Shown: positions 51,532-59,730 of the stretch, piece by piece
Position numbering within the stretch: position 1 is the stretch's first letter
How the letters are laid out: each line of letters starts with the position of its first letter
Assembly: GCA_041920415.1 (NCBI GenBank)
Contig: JBHGYD010000053.1
Span: 1-64,000 of the forward strand
DNA length: 64,000 nt
Source: JBHGYD01 sp041920415
GTDB lineage: Bacteria; Bacillota; Bacilli; Bacillales; Anoxybacillaceae
Direction: 5' to 3'
Position numbers and translations under genes: made by a program
The notes under the pieces: model-generated
What the model saw: the letters and a program-made list of their open reading frames with translations, nothing else
Databases searched by the model: none
What the model was told of the DNA's origin: nothing

Positions 51532-53022
51532 TCATTTAAAAGCCATTGTTGCTTTTACAGCTTTTTTCCACCCCTCATATAATTCGTTTCGTTTTTCTTC
51601 ACTCATAGAAGGTTCAAATGTACGGTCAATGTTCCATTGTTTCGCAATCTCTGATTGATCTTTCCAGTATCCTACCGCCAAACCTGCTAAATAAGCCGCT
51701 CCAAGCGCTGTTGTTTCATTTACAACAGGACGTTCGACAGGTACACCTAAAATGTCACTTTGGAATTGCATGAGAAAATTATTTTTTACCGCACCGCCAT
51801 CAACACGCAATGTTTTCAAGGAAATGCCTGAATCCGCTTCCATAGATACCAACACATCTTTTGTCTGATAAGCAAGGGACTCTAGGGTTGCACGAACAAA
51901 GTGTTCTTTTTGTGTTCCTCGTGTCAGACCAAAAATCGCTCCTCTTACATTGCTGTCCCAATATGGCGTTCCTAACCCGACAAATGCTGGAACAACATAT
52001 ACACCATCTGTTGATTCTACTCGTTCTGCATACGTTTCGCTATCAGCGGCATTTTTAAACATCCGAAGTCCGTCTCTTAACCATTGAATGGCAGATCCAG
52101 CGACAAAAATACTCCCTTCCAACGCATATTCGACTTTGCCGTTTAATCCCCAAGCAATCGTCGTTAGAAGCCCATGTTTAGAAGAAACAGCTTTTTCGCC
52201 TGTATTCATTAGCATGAAGCAACCAGTTCCATAAGTATTTTTTGCCATTCCTTCTTCATAGCAAGCCTGACCAAATAATGCTGCTTGCTGGTCACCAGCC
52301 GCTCCTGCAATTGGTACTTCTTTTCCAAAGAAATGATACGGTGCTGTATGAGCATAAATTTCTGAAGACGGGCGAACTTCCGGAAGCATGGATTTAGGCA
52401 CCGTTAAAATTTCTAACAGTTCATCATCCCATTTTAGCTCGTGAATATTGAACATTAATGTCCTTGACGCATTAGAATAATCTGTGACATGTGCCTTTCC
52501 GCCCGAGAGCTTCCAAATTAACCAAGTATCAATTGTTCCAAATAAAAGCTCTCCTCTTTCCGCTTTTTCTCTCGCCCCTTCAACATGATCCAAAATCCAC
52601 TTTACTTTCGTGCCTGAAAAATATGCATCAATTAACAGACCTGTTTTTTCACGAAATGTATCATTCAATCCTCGAGCCTTTAACTCCTCACAAATTCCGT
52701 CCGTTTGCCGTGATTGCCAAACAATGGCATTATATATAGGTTGACCTGTATTTTTATCCCAAACAACCGTTGTTTCGCGTTGGTTTGTAATCCCGATACC
52801 CGCAATTTGCTCCGGTTTTATTCCTGACTCAGATAGGGAAGTTGCGATAACAGATAAGATGGATCCCCAAATTTCATTTGCATTATGCTCTACCCAACCA
52901 GGTTTAGGAAAATATTGCGTAAATTCTTTTTGAGAAATGTGAACGATTTCCCCTTGTTTGTTAAATAAAATGGCTCGTGAACTTGTCGTTCCTTGGTCTA
53001 AGGATAAAATATATGTTTCCAT
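51532..53022 (-). CDS. glpK: Glycerol kinase
   Basis: 496 residues, FGGY family. N-terminal SLDQGTTSSRAILF binds phosphate; the glycerol site has NQRETTVVWD and IVWQSRQTDG; the ADP region is GAAGDQQAALFGQ and LRVDGGAVKNNFLMQ. It makes glycerol-3-phosphate from imported glycerol. The HPr-phosphorylated His loop typical of Gram-positive GlpK is present around YAHTAPYHFFG. Start ATG 53022 with GGTGGAG ahead. It lies 31 bases behind glpF in a glpF-glpK operon. Confidence 0.93.
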   Translation of the reverse strand: METYILSLDQGTTSSRAILFNKQGEIVHISQKEFTQYFPKPGWVEHNANEIWGSILSVIATSLSESGIKPEQIAGIGITNQRETTVVWDKNTGQPIYNAIVWQSRQTDGICEELKARGLNDTFREKTGLLIDAYFSGTKVKWILDHVEGAREKAERGELLFGTIDTWLIWKLSGGKAHVTDYSNASRTLMFNIHELKWDDELLEILTVPKSMLPEVRPSSEIYAHTAPYHFFGKEVPIAGAAGDQQAALFGQACYEEGMAKNTYGTGCFMLMNTGEKAVSSKHGLLTTIAWGLNGKVEYALEGSIFVAGSAIQWLRDGLRMFKNAADSETYAERVESTDGVYVVPAFVGLGTPYWDSNVRGAIFGLTRGTQKEHFVRATLESLAYQTKDVLVSMEADSGISLKTLRVDGGAVKNNFLMQFQSDILGVPVERPVVNETTALGAAYLAGLAVGYWKDQSEIAKQWNIDRTFEPSMSEEKRNELYEGWKKAVKATMAFK

Positions 53023-53053
53023 TTTCTCCACCCCGTTTTATGAAATTTTTAAC

Positions 53054-53881
53054 TTAAAGCATTGCTTTCGGTTTCTTTGAGACATCCAAATTTTGTTCTT
53101 TATTGCTTACAAATGCTGTCACAACGATAGCGACCACAATTACGGTTAAAACCCAAAAAGCAAAGGCACTAACTCCCTTAAACACGAATTTGTAAAATAC
53201 CGCTCCATAAGTTCCCCCAATAATAGGTCCTACTACCGGAATCCAAGAATAACTCCAATTAGAACTTCCTTTACCTGCAATCGGCAGAACAAAATGAGCA
53301 ATTCTCGGACCTAAATCACGCGCAGGATTAATGGCATAACCCGTTGTTCCGCCTAATGAGAGACCAATTGCCACGATTAAAAATCCCACAATAAATGGGT
53401 TTAACCCATCCGTAAATTTGTTTGCTCCAATTGCTAACAATCCAAGCACTAAAATGAATGTACCAATGACTTCACTTAAAAGGTTAGCTGCTGGATTTTT
53501 GATTGCCGGATCTGTTGAAAATACAGCTAACTTGGCACCTTGGTCATCTGTTGCTTTCCAGTGAGGCAAATAGTGAAGGTATACGATAACACCCCCGATA
53601 AAAGCCCCAATCATTTGGGCGATAATATAGGACGGTACATCACTCCAAGGAAATGCCCCTATTGTAGCTAATGCGATGGTTACAGCCGGGTTAAGATGGG
53701 CACCGCTGATTTGGCCTACAGCATATACCGCCATTGCTACTGCAAGTCCCCATCCCATCGTGATGACAATCCATCCTGAATTTTCTGCTTTTGATTTTTT
53801 GAGAACGACACCTCCGACAACACCGCATCCAAAAATAATCAAAATCATGGTACCAATTAACTCACCTAAAAATGCTGACAT
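53054..53881 (-). CDS. glpF: Glycerol facilitator (aquaglyceroporin)
   Basis: 275 residues, MIP family with six helices and two half-helices: NPA motifs in GAHLNPAVT and GYAINPARDLGPR (the Asp after the second NPA marks glycerol facilitators). Start ATG 53881 is the family start, with AAAAGGGGG upstream; the longer open frame is leader. Glycerol enters by diffusion and is trapped by GlpK. Upstream lies a terminator-type hairpin suited to GlpP antitermination and a cre-like palindrome. Confidence 0.92.
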   Translation of the reverse strand: MSAFLGELIGTMILIIFGCGVVGGVVLKKSKAENSGWIVITMGWGLAVAMAVYAVGQISGAHLNPAVTIALATIGAFPWSDVPSYIIAQMIGAFIGGVIVYLHYLPHWKATDDQGAKLAVFSTDPAIKNPAANLLSEVIGTFILVLGLLAIGANKFTDGLNPFIVGFLIVAIGLSLGGTTGYAINPARDLGPRIAHFVLPIAGKGSSNWSYSWIPVVGPIIGGTYGAVFYKFVFKGVSAFAFWVLTVIVVAIVVTAFVSNKEQNLDVSKKPKAML

Positions 53882-53906
53882 TGAAGATCCCCCTTTTATT
53901 AAAAAA

Positions 53907-53922
53907 TTGTAAGCACTTACAA
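53907..53922. promoter_or_regulatory. Cre-like palindrome in the glpF leader
   Basis: TTGTAAGCACTTACAA: two 7-bp arms around CA. It matches the catabolite-responsive element TGTAAGCGCTTACA except that the central CG is CA. It lies between the leader terminator and the glpF start, where CcpA could act as a roadblock. Confidence 0.5.
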
Positions 53923-53953
53923 TCCAGACCGCAAAATGATAGTAGAACTCGAT

Positions 53954-54021
53954 AAAAAAGATCCACAACAAAAATTTCCCACTGCACGCGGGCGTTATAG
54001 ACAGGGAATTGCTGTGGATCT
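53954..54021 (-). terminator. Leader terminator of glpFK (probable GlpP antitermination site)
   Basis: On the minus strand AGATCCACA...TTCCC pairs with GGGAA...TGTGGATCT, followed by TTTTTT. It sits in the leader about 70 bases before glpF. In B. subtilis glp leaders such a hairpin is overcome by GlpP with glycerol-3-phosphate; no glpP gene is in this window. Confidence 0.75.
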
Positions 54022-54227
54022 CCATTTCTTAGTTATAAATATTAACTTACCTTCAGATTATTACAATTATTGAAATGTTTTTATGATGTATGGATTGAAA
54101 ATCTGTTAAGTTCTCATCGGAATGATTCCACATGATAACCCAAATATTCACTTTTTACACAAAACTCATTAATTTTCAATAAGCTCCAAAAAAGTGCAAT
54201 AAAGCAAAATGATTGAAATGTTTAAAA

Positions 54228-54488
54228 CTATTCTTTACCTGATTGAAGGAAAGATTCGACAAACGCTAAAACTTCGGTCTCATCTTCCCCATCAGCAATC
54301 ACTTTGATCGTTTGCCCTTCTTTAATAGCAGCACTCATAAGATTAAGAATACTTTTCGCGTTAATCCTCTTTTCGCCGTTTACTAACTCAATTTTGCTTT
54401 TATACTGGTTTACTTTTTTCACAAAATCTGCTGCTGGTCTAGCATGAAGGCCGTTTTCAATCATTACGCTAATCTCTTTTTCTATCAT
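54228..54488 (-). CDS. HPr-like phosphocarrier of the dihydroxyacetone kinase system
   Basis: 86 residues with an HPr fold. The active-site segment NGLHARPAADF places His15 and Arg17 exactly as in HPr, and Ser46 in AKSILNLMS is where HPr kinase would act. It sits directly after dhaM in the dha operon, where other bacteria fuse an HPr domain to DhaM. It probably relays phosphate from EI to DhaM, making a dedicated relay separate from the main PTS. Start ATG 54488 has GGGAG upstream. Confidence 0.85.
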   Translation of the reverse strand: MIEKEISVMIENGLHARPAADFVKKVNQYKSKIELVNGEKRINAKSILNLMSAAIKEGQTIKVIADGEDETEVLAFVESFLQSGKE

Positions 54489-54512
54489 TTTGTTCACTCC
54501 CATGTATTCTCG

Positions 54513-54905
54513 TTAGCCATTTAATTTAACAAGTTCCTTTGCACTCTCACTAGCTCGAACGACCTCTTCAATTGAGCTTCCGCAACCAGCTTCAACAATA
54601 GCTGCATAGGCTCCTTCAACTAGCGGAGCATCTGCTATTACAATGTTTTCTTTTTTCTCAAGCATCTCAATAGCCATTTCCGCGTTTATTAGCGCACTGC
54701 CCAAATCAAACAAAATGACAACGCCTTTCTCAGAATAGACCGATTCAATTGCTTGTTTAATGTCTAATGCATTTGTGCCGATATCTCCCTCCGCGCCGCC
54801 GGCGATAGCTACAGACACATCCGGTTGAACTTGATTCAGGAGCTTTTTTAACCCGCTTACAATTTCATAGCTATGTGAAATTAATACGAGACTCACATAT
54901 TTCAT
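54513..54905 (-). CDS. dhaM: Dihydroxyacetone kinase phosphotransfer subunit (EIIA-Man fold)
   Basis: 130 residues, EIIA-mannose type. The phosphoacceptor His lies in VLISHSYEI near the N-terminus (His11), with GGAEGDIGTNALDI and VILFDLGSALINAEMA following. It takes phosphate from HPr and rephosphorylates the ADP bound in DhaL. It overlaps dhaL by ATGA and is 24 bases ahead of the HPr-like gene. It is short, without the HPr and EI-like domains that E. coli DhaM carries. Confidence 0.9.
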   Translation of the reverse strand: MKYVSLVLISHSYEIVSGLKKLLNQVQPDVSVAIAGGAEGDIGTNALDIKQAIESVYSEKGVVILFDLGSALINAEMAIEMLEKKENIVIADAPLVEGAYAAIVEAGCGSSIEEVVRASESAKELVKLNG

Positions 54906-55531
54906 GATGCCAACTCTCCTTCATCCAACACTTCGGCCAAAGTAGCAAACAATAAATACGATGAAGCTGCCCCCGGATCAATATGGCCAATTGAACGCTT
55001 TCCTAAATAAGCTGCACGCCCTTTTTTGGCCTCTAACTCTTTTGTATATTCCATTTTCTCTTTGGATAAAACAGACAGCTCTTTTGCTTGAATCGTTTCA
55101 CTGTTTGTCAAAAATTCAATAACGGGCTCCCAAACATCGATCATCGTTTTATCTCCTACTTGCGCCTTGCCTCTAGCTTTTAAACCATCTAATGATGCGA
55201 CTAATGCCTCAACTAACTCCTTTTCATCGGCTTCCTTCTTATCTTTTAAAGCAAGAGAAGCTTTCATAAAAGCTGTTCCATATAACGGACCTGAAGCTCC
55301 GCCAACCTTAGCGATTAAAGTCATACCAACATCTTTAAATAAAGATCCTAGTTCGTCATAATTGACAGAAGTGATTTTATTTACGACTTCCTGCAATCCC
55401 CGGGCCATATTCAAACCATGGTCACCATCGCCAATTGCTTGGTCTAGCTCCGTTAAATACTCCTTTTGTTCTTGGATTTTATCATTAAATTTACGAATCC
55501 ATTTTTTCGCCTGTTCAACACCGAATGTCAT
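54902..55531 (-). CDS. dhaL: Dihydroxyacetone kinase ADP-binding subunit
   Basis: About 209 residues, all-helical barrel binding ADP through the metal-ligand motif DQAIGDGDHG and GGASGPLYGTAF. It hands phosphate to dihydroxyacetone held on DhaK. The second ATG (55531) is preferred because GAGGAGAG is then about eight bases away. It is coupled to dhaM by an ATGA overlap. Confidence 0.9.
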   Translation of the reverse strand: MTFGVEQAKKWIRKFNDKIQEQKEYLTELDQAIGDGDHGLNMARGLQEVVNKITSVNYDELGSLFKDVGMTLIAKVGGASGPLYGTAFMKASLALKDKKEADEKELVEALVASLDGLKARGKAQVGDKTMIDVWEPVIEFLTNSETIQAKELSVLSKEKMEYTKELEAKKGRAAYLGKRSIGHIDPGAASSYLLFATLAEVLDEGELAS

Positions 55532-55585
55532 GGTCATCTCTCCTCAAAAATCCCTTTTAAAATAGACTGAAAGAAAGCGAGAATG

Positions 55586-56581
55586 CTATTTTTTGAACGC
55601 GATTGTATCCGCTGGTGCATCTAACAATTCAATTAGTTGATCATCTAATTTTAACAATGAAATAGAGAACCCAGCCATTTCAAGTGAAGTCATAAATTCC
55701 CCAACAAATGTCTCATGTACATGTATGTTCTTTTCGTTAAGAATTTCGGAAACCTTTTTGTTAATAATATATAATTCCATTAACGGCGTTGCACCGAGAC
55801 CATTAATCATTACTGCAACCTTATCGCCTTTTTCTAGTTTTAAGTCATCTAAAATCTTTCCAAGAAGAGTTTGTGTGATTTCATCCGCAGGTTGGATTTG
55901 TGTTTTTTCAATTCCAGGTTCTCCATGAATTCCGATCCCAATTTCTATTTCGTTTTCCCCAAGTTCAAATCCAGGTTTTCCTGCTGCTGGAACAATGCAT
56001 GGAGTCAACGCCATTCCCATTGATCTCACATTTTTAACAACTTTATTCGCAACTGCCTCTACTTCTTCTAATGTCGCACCTTGTTCAGCTAATGCACCGG
56101 CAATTTTGTGAACGAAAACAGTCCCCGCAATCCCACGTCGACCTGTCGTATATGTACTATCTTCCACAGCTACATCATCATTCACAACCACTTTCGCTAC
56201 TTTTATACCTTCTATTTCAGCCATTTCCGCAGCCATTTCAAAATTCATAATATCCCCAGTGTAATTTTTAATAATAAGCAATACACCTTTTCCGCTATCA
56301 ACTGCTTTAATTGCCTCAAGAACTTGATCAGGAGTTGGGGAAGTAAAAACCTCTCCGCATACCGCCCCATCTAACATTCCTTTCCCAACATAACCGGCAT
56401 GTGCAGGCTCATGACCACTTCCTCCGCCGCTTACCAAGCCTACTTTTCCTTGAATAGGTGCATCTTTTCTTACGAGTACAGTTGTATCCGGCAACAGCTT
56501 CATTCGATTGGAATGTGCGGCTACCATCCCGGTCAACATGTCTTTTACAACTTGATTAGGATCATTAATTAATTTTTTCAT
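55586..56581 (-). CDS. dhaK: Dihydroxyacetone kinase substrate-binding subunit
   Basis: About 331 residues. The DhaK domain has SGGGSGHEPAHAGY and the His that forms the covalent hemiaminal with dihydroxyacetone in GIGIHGEPG (His219). With DhaL and DhaM it makes dihydroxyacetone phosphate using PEP-derived phosphate. Start ATG 56581 follows AAGGAGGAG. It is the first gene of dhaK-dhaL-dhaM-HPr behind a -24/-12 promoter. Confidence 0.92.
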   Translation of the reverse strand: MKKLINDPNQVVKDMLTGMVAAHSNRMKLLPDTTVLVRKDAPIQGKVGLVSGGGSGHEPAHAGYVGKGMLDGAVCGEVFTSPTPDQVLEAIKAVDSGKGVLLIIKNYTGDIMNFEMAAEMAEIEGIKVAKVVVNDDVAVEDSTYTTGRRGIAGTVFVHKIAGALAEQGATLEEVEAVANKVVKNVRSMGMALTPCIVPAAGKPGFELGENEIEIGIGIHGEPGIEKTQIQPADEITQTLLGKILDDLKLEKGDKVAVMINGLGATPLMELYIINKKVSEILNEKNIHVHETFVGEFMTSLEMAGFSISLLKLDDQLIELLDAPADTIAFKK

Positions 56582-56617
56582 AGAAACTCCTCCTTTTTGA
56601 AATTTCACTTTTTATTA

Positions 56618-56635
56618 ATGCAAGAATTATACCAA
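56618..56635 (-). promoter_or_regulatory. Sigma-54 (-24/-12) promoter of the dha operon
   Basis: On the minus strand TTGGTATAATTCTTGCAT has GG-N10-GC and matches TGG-N8-TTGCA at the key bases. It lies about 37 bases upstream of dhaK. The gene immediately upstream encodes a sigma-54 activator. A small inverted repeat TTGT-N5-ACAA (56682-56694) further upstream could be its binding site. Confidence 0.75.
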
Positions 56636-56697
56636 AAATGAAACCGCTTTCTGAATACGTTTTCAAATCAAAGGAGTAAATTTGTTGGTAACAATTA

Positions 56698-58734
56698 TCA
56701 ATCCCCTTGATACTTTTTCCCAATTAAATGCTCCAATCCATATTCTCTTATTTTTTTAGCCGCTGTTTTGTGAGTGATACCAAGTGCTTTTGCCAATTGG
56801 TTATAGCTTGGATAATATTGACAAGCAAATGAAAAAATTTGTTTTTCATATTCTTTTAAAGTCAGCACTTTACTGCCAAACGTGATGTACTGATTTTGTT
56901 TAGGTTCGTTCAATTGAGGGTTCGAGATGTAATGAGGCAAATCCTTGCAAAGCAAAATATCTCCATCTACGAGATTAAATAACCGTTCCATAACATTTTG
57001 CAATTCCCTTATATTCCCTGGCCAGTTGTAACTACATAAAGCCTCAATAAATCCCTTTTCATACCCTTTGATATTTTTTCCCAACTTCGCATTCAGTTGT
57101 TTCCGGAAAGCCTCCACCAAGAGCGGAATATCTTCTTTTCTTGCTCTTAAAGGCGGTAGATGAATCGGCACTACGTTTAAACGATAATAAAGATCCTCAC
57201 GAAAACTACCCTCATCCACCATTTTTTTGAGGTCGCGGTTTGTAGCGGCAATCACTCGAACATCAAGCTGAATCGTAGCGAAACCGCCTATTCTTTCCAC
57301 TTCTCTTTCCTGCAAAACTCGTAAAATTTTTGCTTGTAAGTCCAAACTTAAATCTCCAATTTCATCTAAAAAAATCGTACCTTTATTAGCAAGTTCAAAT
57401 TTCCCGCGATGTGTTTTATACGCGCCGGTAAAGGCTCCCTTTTCATAGCCAAATAATTCGCTCTCAATTAATTGAGGCGGGATGGCCGCACAATTCACAC
57501 GGATAAAAGGATTGTTCTTTCTCTCGCTCGCTTCATGTATTGCCCTAGCAACAAGTTCTTTTCCCGTTCCGCTTTCCCCTGTAATGATCACCGTAGAGTT
57601 TGTTTTTGCGACTTTTGCTGCTATTGTCAAGGAATCCTTCAATGTTTCACTATTTCCAATGATCTTATGAAAGGCTATATCGAATCCTTGGTGTTTGGAC
57701 AGTTCCTGTTCTAAGTATTTCGTTCTTTGTTCCATCAGGTCAATTTTATCTAGGAGCTGTTTAATGTCATCGAAACGAGTCATGGTCGTAACAGTTCCAC
57801 GAAACTCATTGTCAACGATAATCGGATTTATTTTTGTAATATAACTAGATTGATTATGTACTTGAATCACTTTCATAAACTGTTTTTGGGAGTCTTTTAT
57901 ATTTTCCCATATGTCTTTACCAATGAATGATTGAATATTTTTTTCACCGTTTAATTTGCTTAACAAAACATTCATTTCATCGTTCCAGTATATAAAATCT
58001 CCATTTTGATCCGTCAACCCGATTAAATCAGAAACAGACTTTAAGACAAGATTTAATCTTTGTTGCAGCTCTTTCACTTCATTCAATTCTTTGCTGATTT
58101 TCTCAATGCTAGAAATATCTTGGAATATAGCAACAGCTCCAATCGTTTTTCTGTTAAAAATAATGGGGGAACGGGTTGTCAACAATGTATGATTCTTTAT
58201 TTTTTGTTTTTTGGCTACTTCCACTCTTCCTGTCTTCAATACTTTATGCAATCTTGAATGAGGAATCACTTCGTCAGCACGTTGATTGATAAGTTCATGC
58301 ATATCTTTTTCCAACAGTTTTGCTGCGGCTGCGTTTACATAAGTGATCATATTGTCACTGTTCACAACAACGATCCCATTTGGTAAGGCTGATATAGCCT
58401 CGTGAAGAGTGATCGAATTTTCCATGAGAAGACGATCTGTTTCTGCTTGTTGAGAATCTTCTTGATCGGTTTGTTCAAAAAAATTTTTAATTTGATTGAC
58501 AATGTCCTCATCTACTTTTTCTTCAAAATGAAGAATAAATTCCTCTCCTTGTCCAATTTTTAAGGAAACTAAAGATAATAGATTGTTAACCTGCACTTTT
58601 TTATCACGGTATAAAACATACGTTTTTTTTAGTTTTTCTTTATTTTGAATTAGGTTTTGCAGCATTGAAATAAATGCTGCGGCCATACGAACATGAAGAC
58701 CGTTCTTTTTGTAAACTCTTAATTTTATGAACAT
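56698..58734 (-). CDS. HPr-PAS-PAS-AAA+ sigma-54 activator (DhaR-like)
   Basis: 678 residues. Residues 1-88 form an HPr-like domain: NGLHVRMAAAF gives His14 and Arg16 at the HPr active-site positions, while the regulatory Ser is replaced by Asn51. Two PAS domains follow (about 108-215 and 230-340). The AAA+ domain has Walker A GESGTGKE, GAFTGA and Walker B IFLDEIGD (about 355-600). A C-terminal HTH (QLAKALGITHKTAAKKI) ends it. It lies just upstream of dhaKLM on the same strand and probably activates their -24/-12 promoter in response to phosphate flow. GAGGAGG precedes the ATG. Confidence 0.9.
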   Translation of the reverse strand: MFIKLRVYKKNGLHVRMAAAFISMLQNLIQNKEKLKKTYVLYRDKKVQVNNLLSLVSLKIGQGEEFILHFEEKVDEDIVNQIKNFFEQTDQEDSQQAETDRLLMENSITLHEAISALPNGIVVVNSDNMITYVNAAAAKLLEKDMHELINQRADEVIPHSRLHKVLKTGRVEVAKKQKIKNHTLLTTRSPIIFNRKTIGAVAIFQDISSIEKISKELNEVKELQQRLNLVLKSVSDLIGLTDQNGDFIYWNDEMNVLLSKLNGEKNIQSFIGKDIWENIKDSQKQFMKVIQVHNQSSYITKINPIIVDNEFRGTVTTMTRFDDIKQLLDKIDLMEQRTKYLEQELSKHQGFDIAFHKIIGNSETLKDSLTIAAKVAKTNSTVIITGESGTGKELVARAIHEASERKNNPFIRVNCAAIPPQLIESELFGYEKGAFTGAYKTHRGKFELANKGTIFLDEIGDLSLDLQAKILRVLQEREVERIGGFATIQLDVRVIAATNRDLKKMVDEGSFREDLYYRLNVVPIHLPPLRARKEDIPLLVEAFRKQLNAKLGKNIKGYEKGFIEALCSYNWPGNIRELQNVMERLFNLVDGDILLCKDLPHYISNPQLNEPKQNQYITFGSKVLTLKEYEKQIFSFACQYYPSYNQLAKALGITHKTAAKKIREYGLEHLIGKKYQGD

Positions 58735-58991
58735 AAAAATCCCTCCTCATTCCTATTTTACTATAAAACGGTAGCATTACTTGAAGTTTTGATTTATCAC
58801 AACAAAGGGTTCGATCAGTTGGTTTTTTAATAATAACTATTTTATTGTTTAAAAAAAATTCCACGGGGCCCAGCAGGTAAATGAAATAGACCAGAAGACA
58901 AAGCTACCTTTTCTTTCATTTGACACCTTGACTTTCCATTCAACTTTAGAAATAATAACAATATTATCCGGATATTATGGGGGAAGAAATA

Positions 58992-59594
58992 GTGGATAAA
59001 AAACTTACTTTCCGTGATTTGAAAGAACAAGAAAAAGAAGCGAGAAAGCAGTTAATTATAAATGCAGCTATTCGGCTATTCAGCCAAAAATCAATTTCTA
59101 ATGTTAGCATACGCGATATTGCTAAGGAAGCAGGAATATCTCCCGCTTTAATTTATCGTTATTTTAAAGATCGGGATGACTTATTTGTAGCATCTTTTCT
59201 ACGTAAATTTGAGGAAATGCTGACACAATTTCAGGAAGAACTTCAGATAGCAGGTGCGCTCAATCCTGAAAAAATAGGGCAAACGTTCGTAAACTTTTTA
59301 ATAGAAAATGATTTATTTTTTCGCATGATGACTCATTTTATGCTAGATACTTCCATAAAAGAAGATGCAATGAACACGGTCAATAATAGTATGAAACAGG
59401 TGTTGGAGTTATTTGACCAGGCTTTTGAATCAATCGGATATCAAGAACAAATCCGCTTACATTCCCATGCCTTTTTTGCGGCACTAAACGGAGTTTTAAT
59501 TACATACCGCCATTATCCAGGACGATCAGAAACCGATGTACAAAAGCATATTCAAAGGCTTGCTTCCATTATTAGCAATAAGTTCTCCTCATAA
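58992..59594 (+). CDS. TetR-family regulator
   Basis: About 200 residues. The N-terminal TetR HTH (about 18-65, SIRDIAKEAGISPALIYRYF) precedes a helical ligand domain with HFMLDTSIK. GTG 58992 is preferred over ATG 58977 since GGGGGAAG lies six bases ahead. It is convergent with an acyl-CoA ligase/acyl-CoA dehydrogenase pair and may control fatty-acid genes like FadR of Bacillus, but the link is only positional. It is divergent from the DhaR-like gene. Confidence 0.83.
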   Translation: MDKKLTFRDLKEQEKEARKQLIINAAIRLFSQKSISNVSIRDIAKEAGISPALIYRYFKDRDDLFVASFLRKFEEMLTQFQEELQIAGALNPEKIGQTFVNFLIENDLFFRMMTHFMLDTSIKEDAMNTVNNSMKQVLELFDQAFESIGYQEQIRLHSHAFFAALNGVLITYRHYPGRSETDVQKHIQRLASIISNKFSS

Positions 59595-59695
59595 AATCAA
59601 GTCTCTTAGGAGATAGTTAGTTAAATCTGTTACTATCGGGCAGAAAGACATTAGAGGATCAGAATATAGTATAACTATTTTTAAGCAACCACAAC

Positions 59696-59727
59696 AAAAG
59701 AGACCGCTTATTATAACGGTCTCTTTT
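59696..59727. terminator. Bidirectional terminator between tetR-like and acyl-CoA ligase genes
   Basis: AAAAGAGACCG pairs perfectly with CGGTCTCTTTT, 10-nt loop, between convergent genes. Confidence 0.8.
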
Positions 59728-59730
59728 CCC

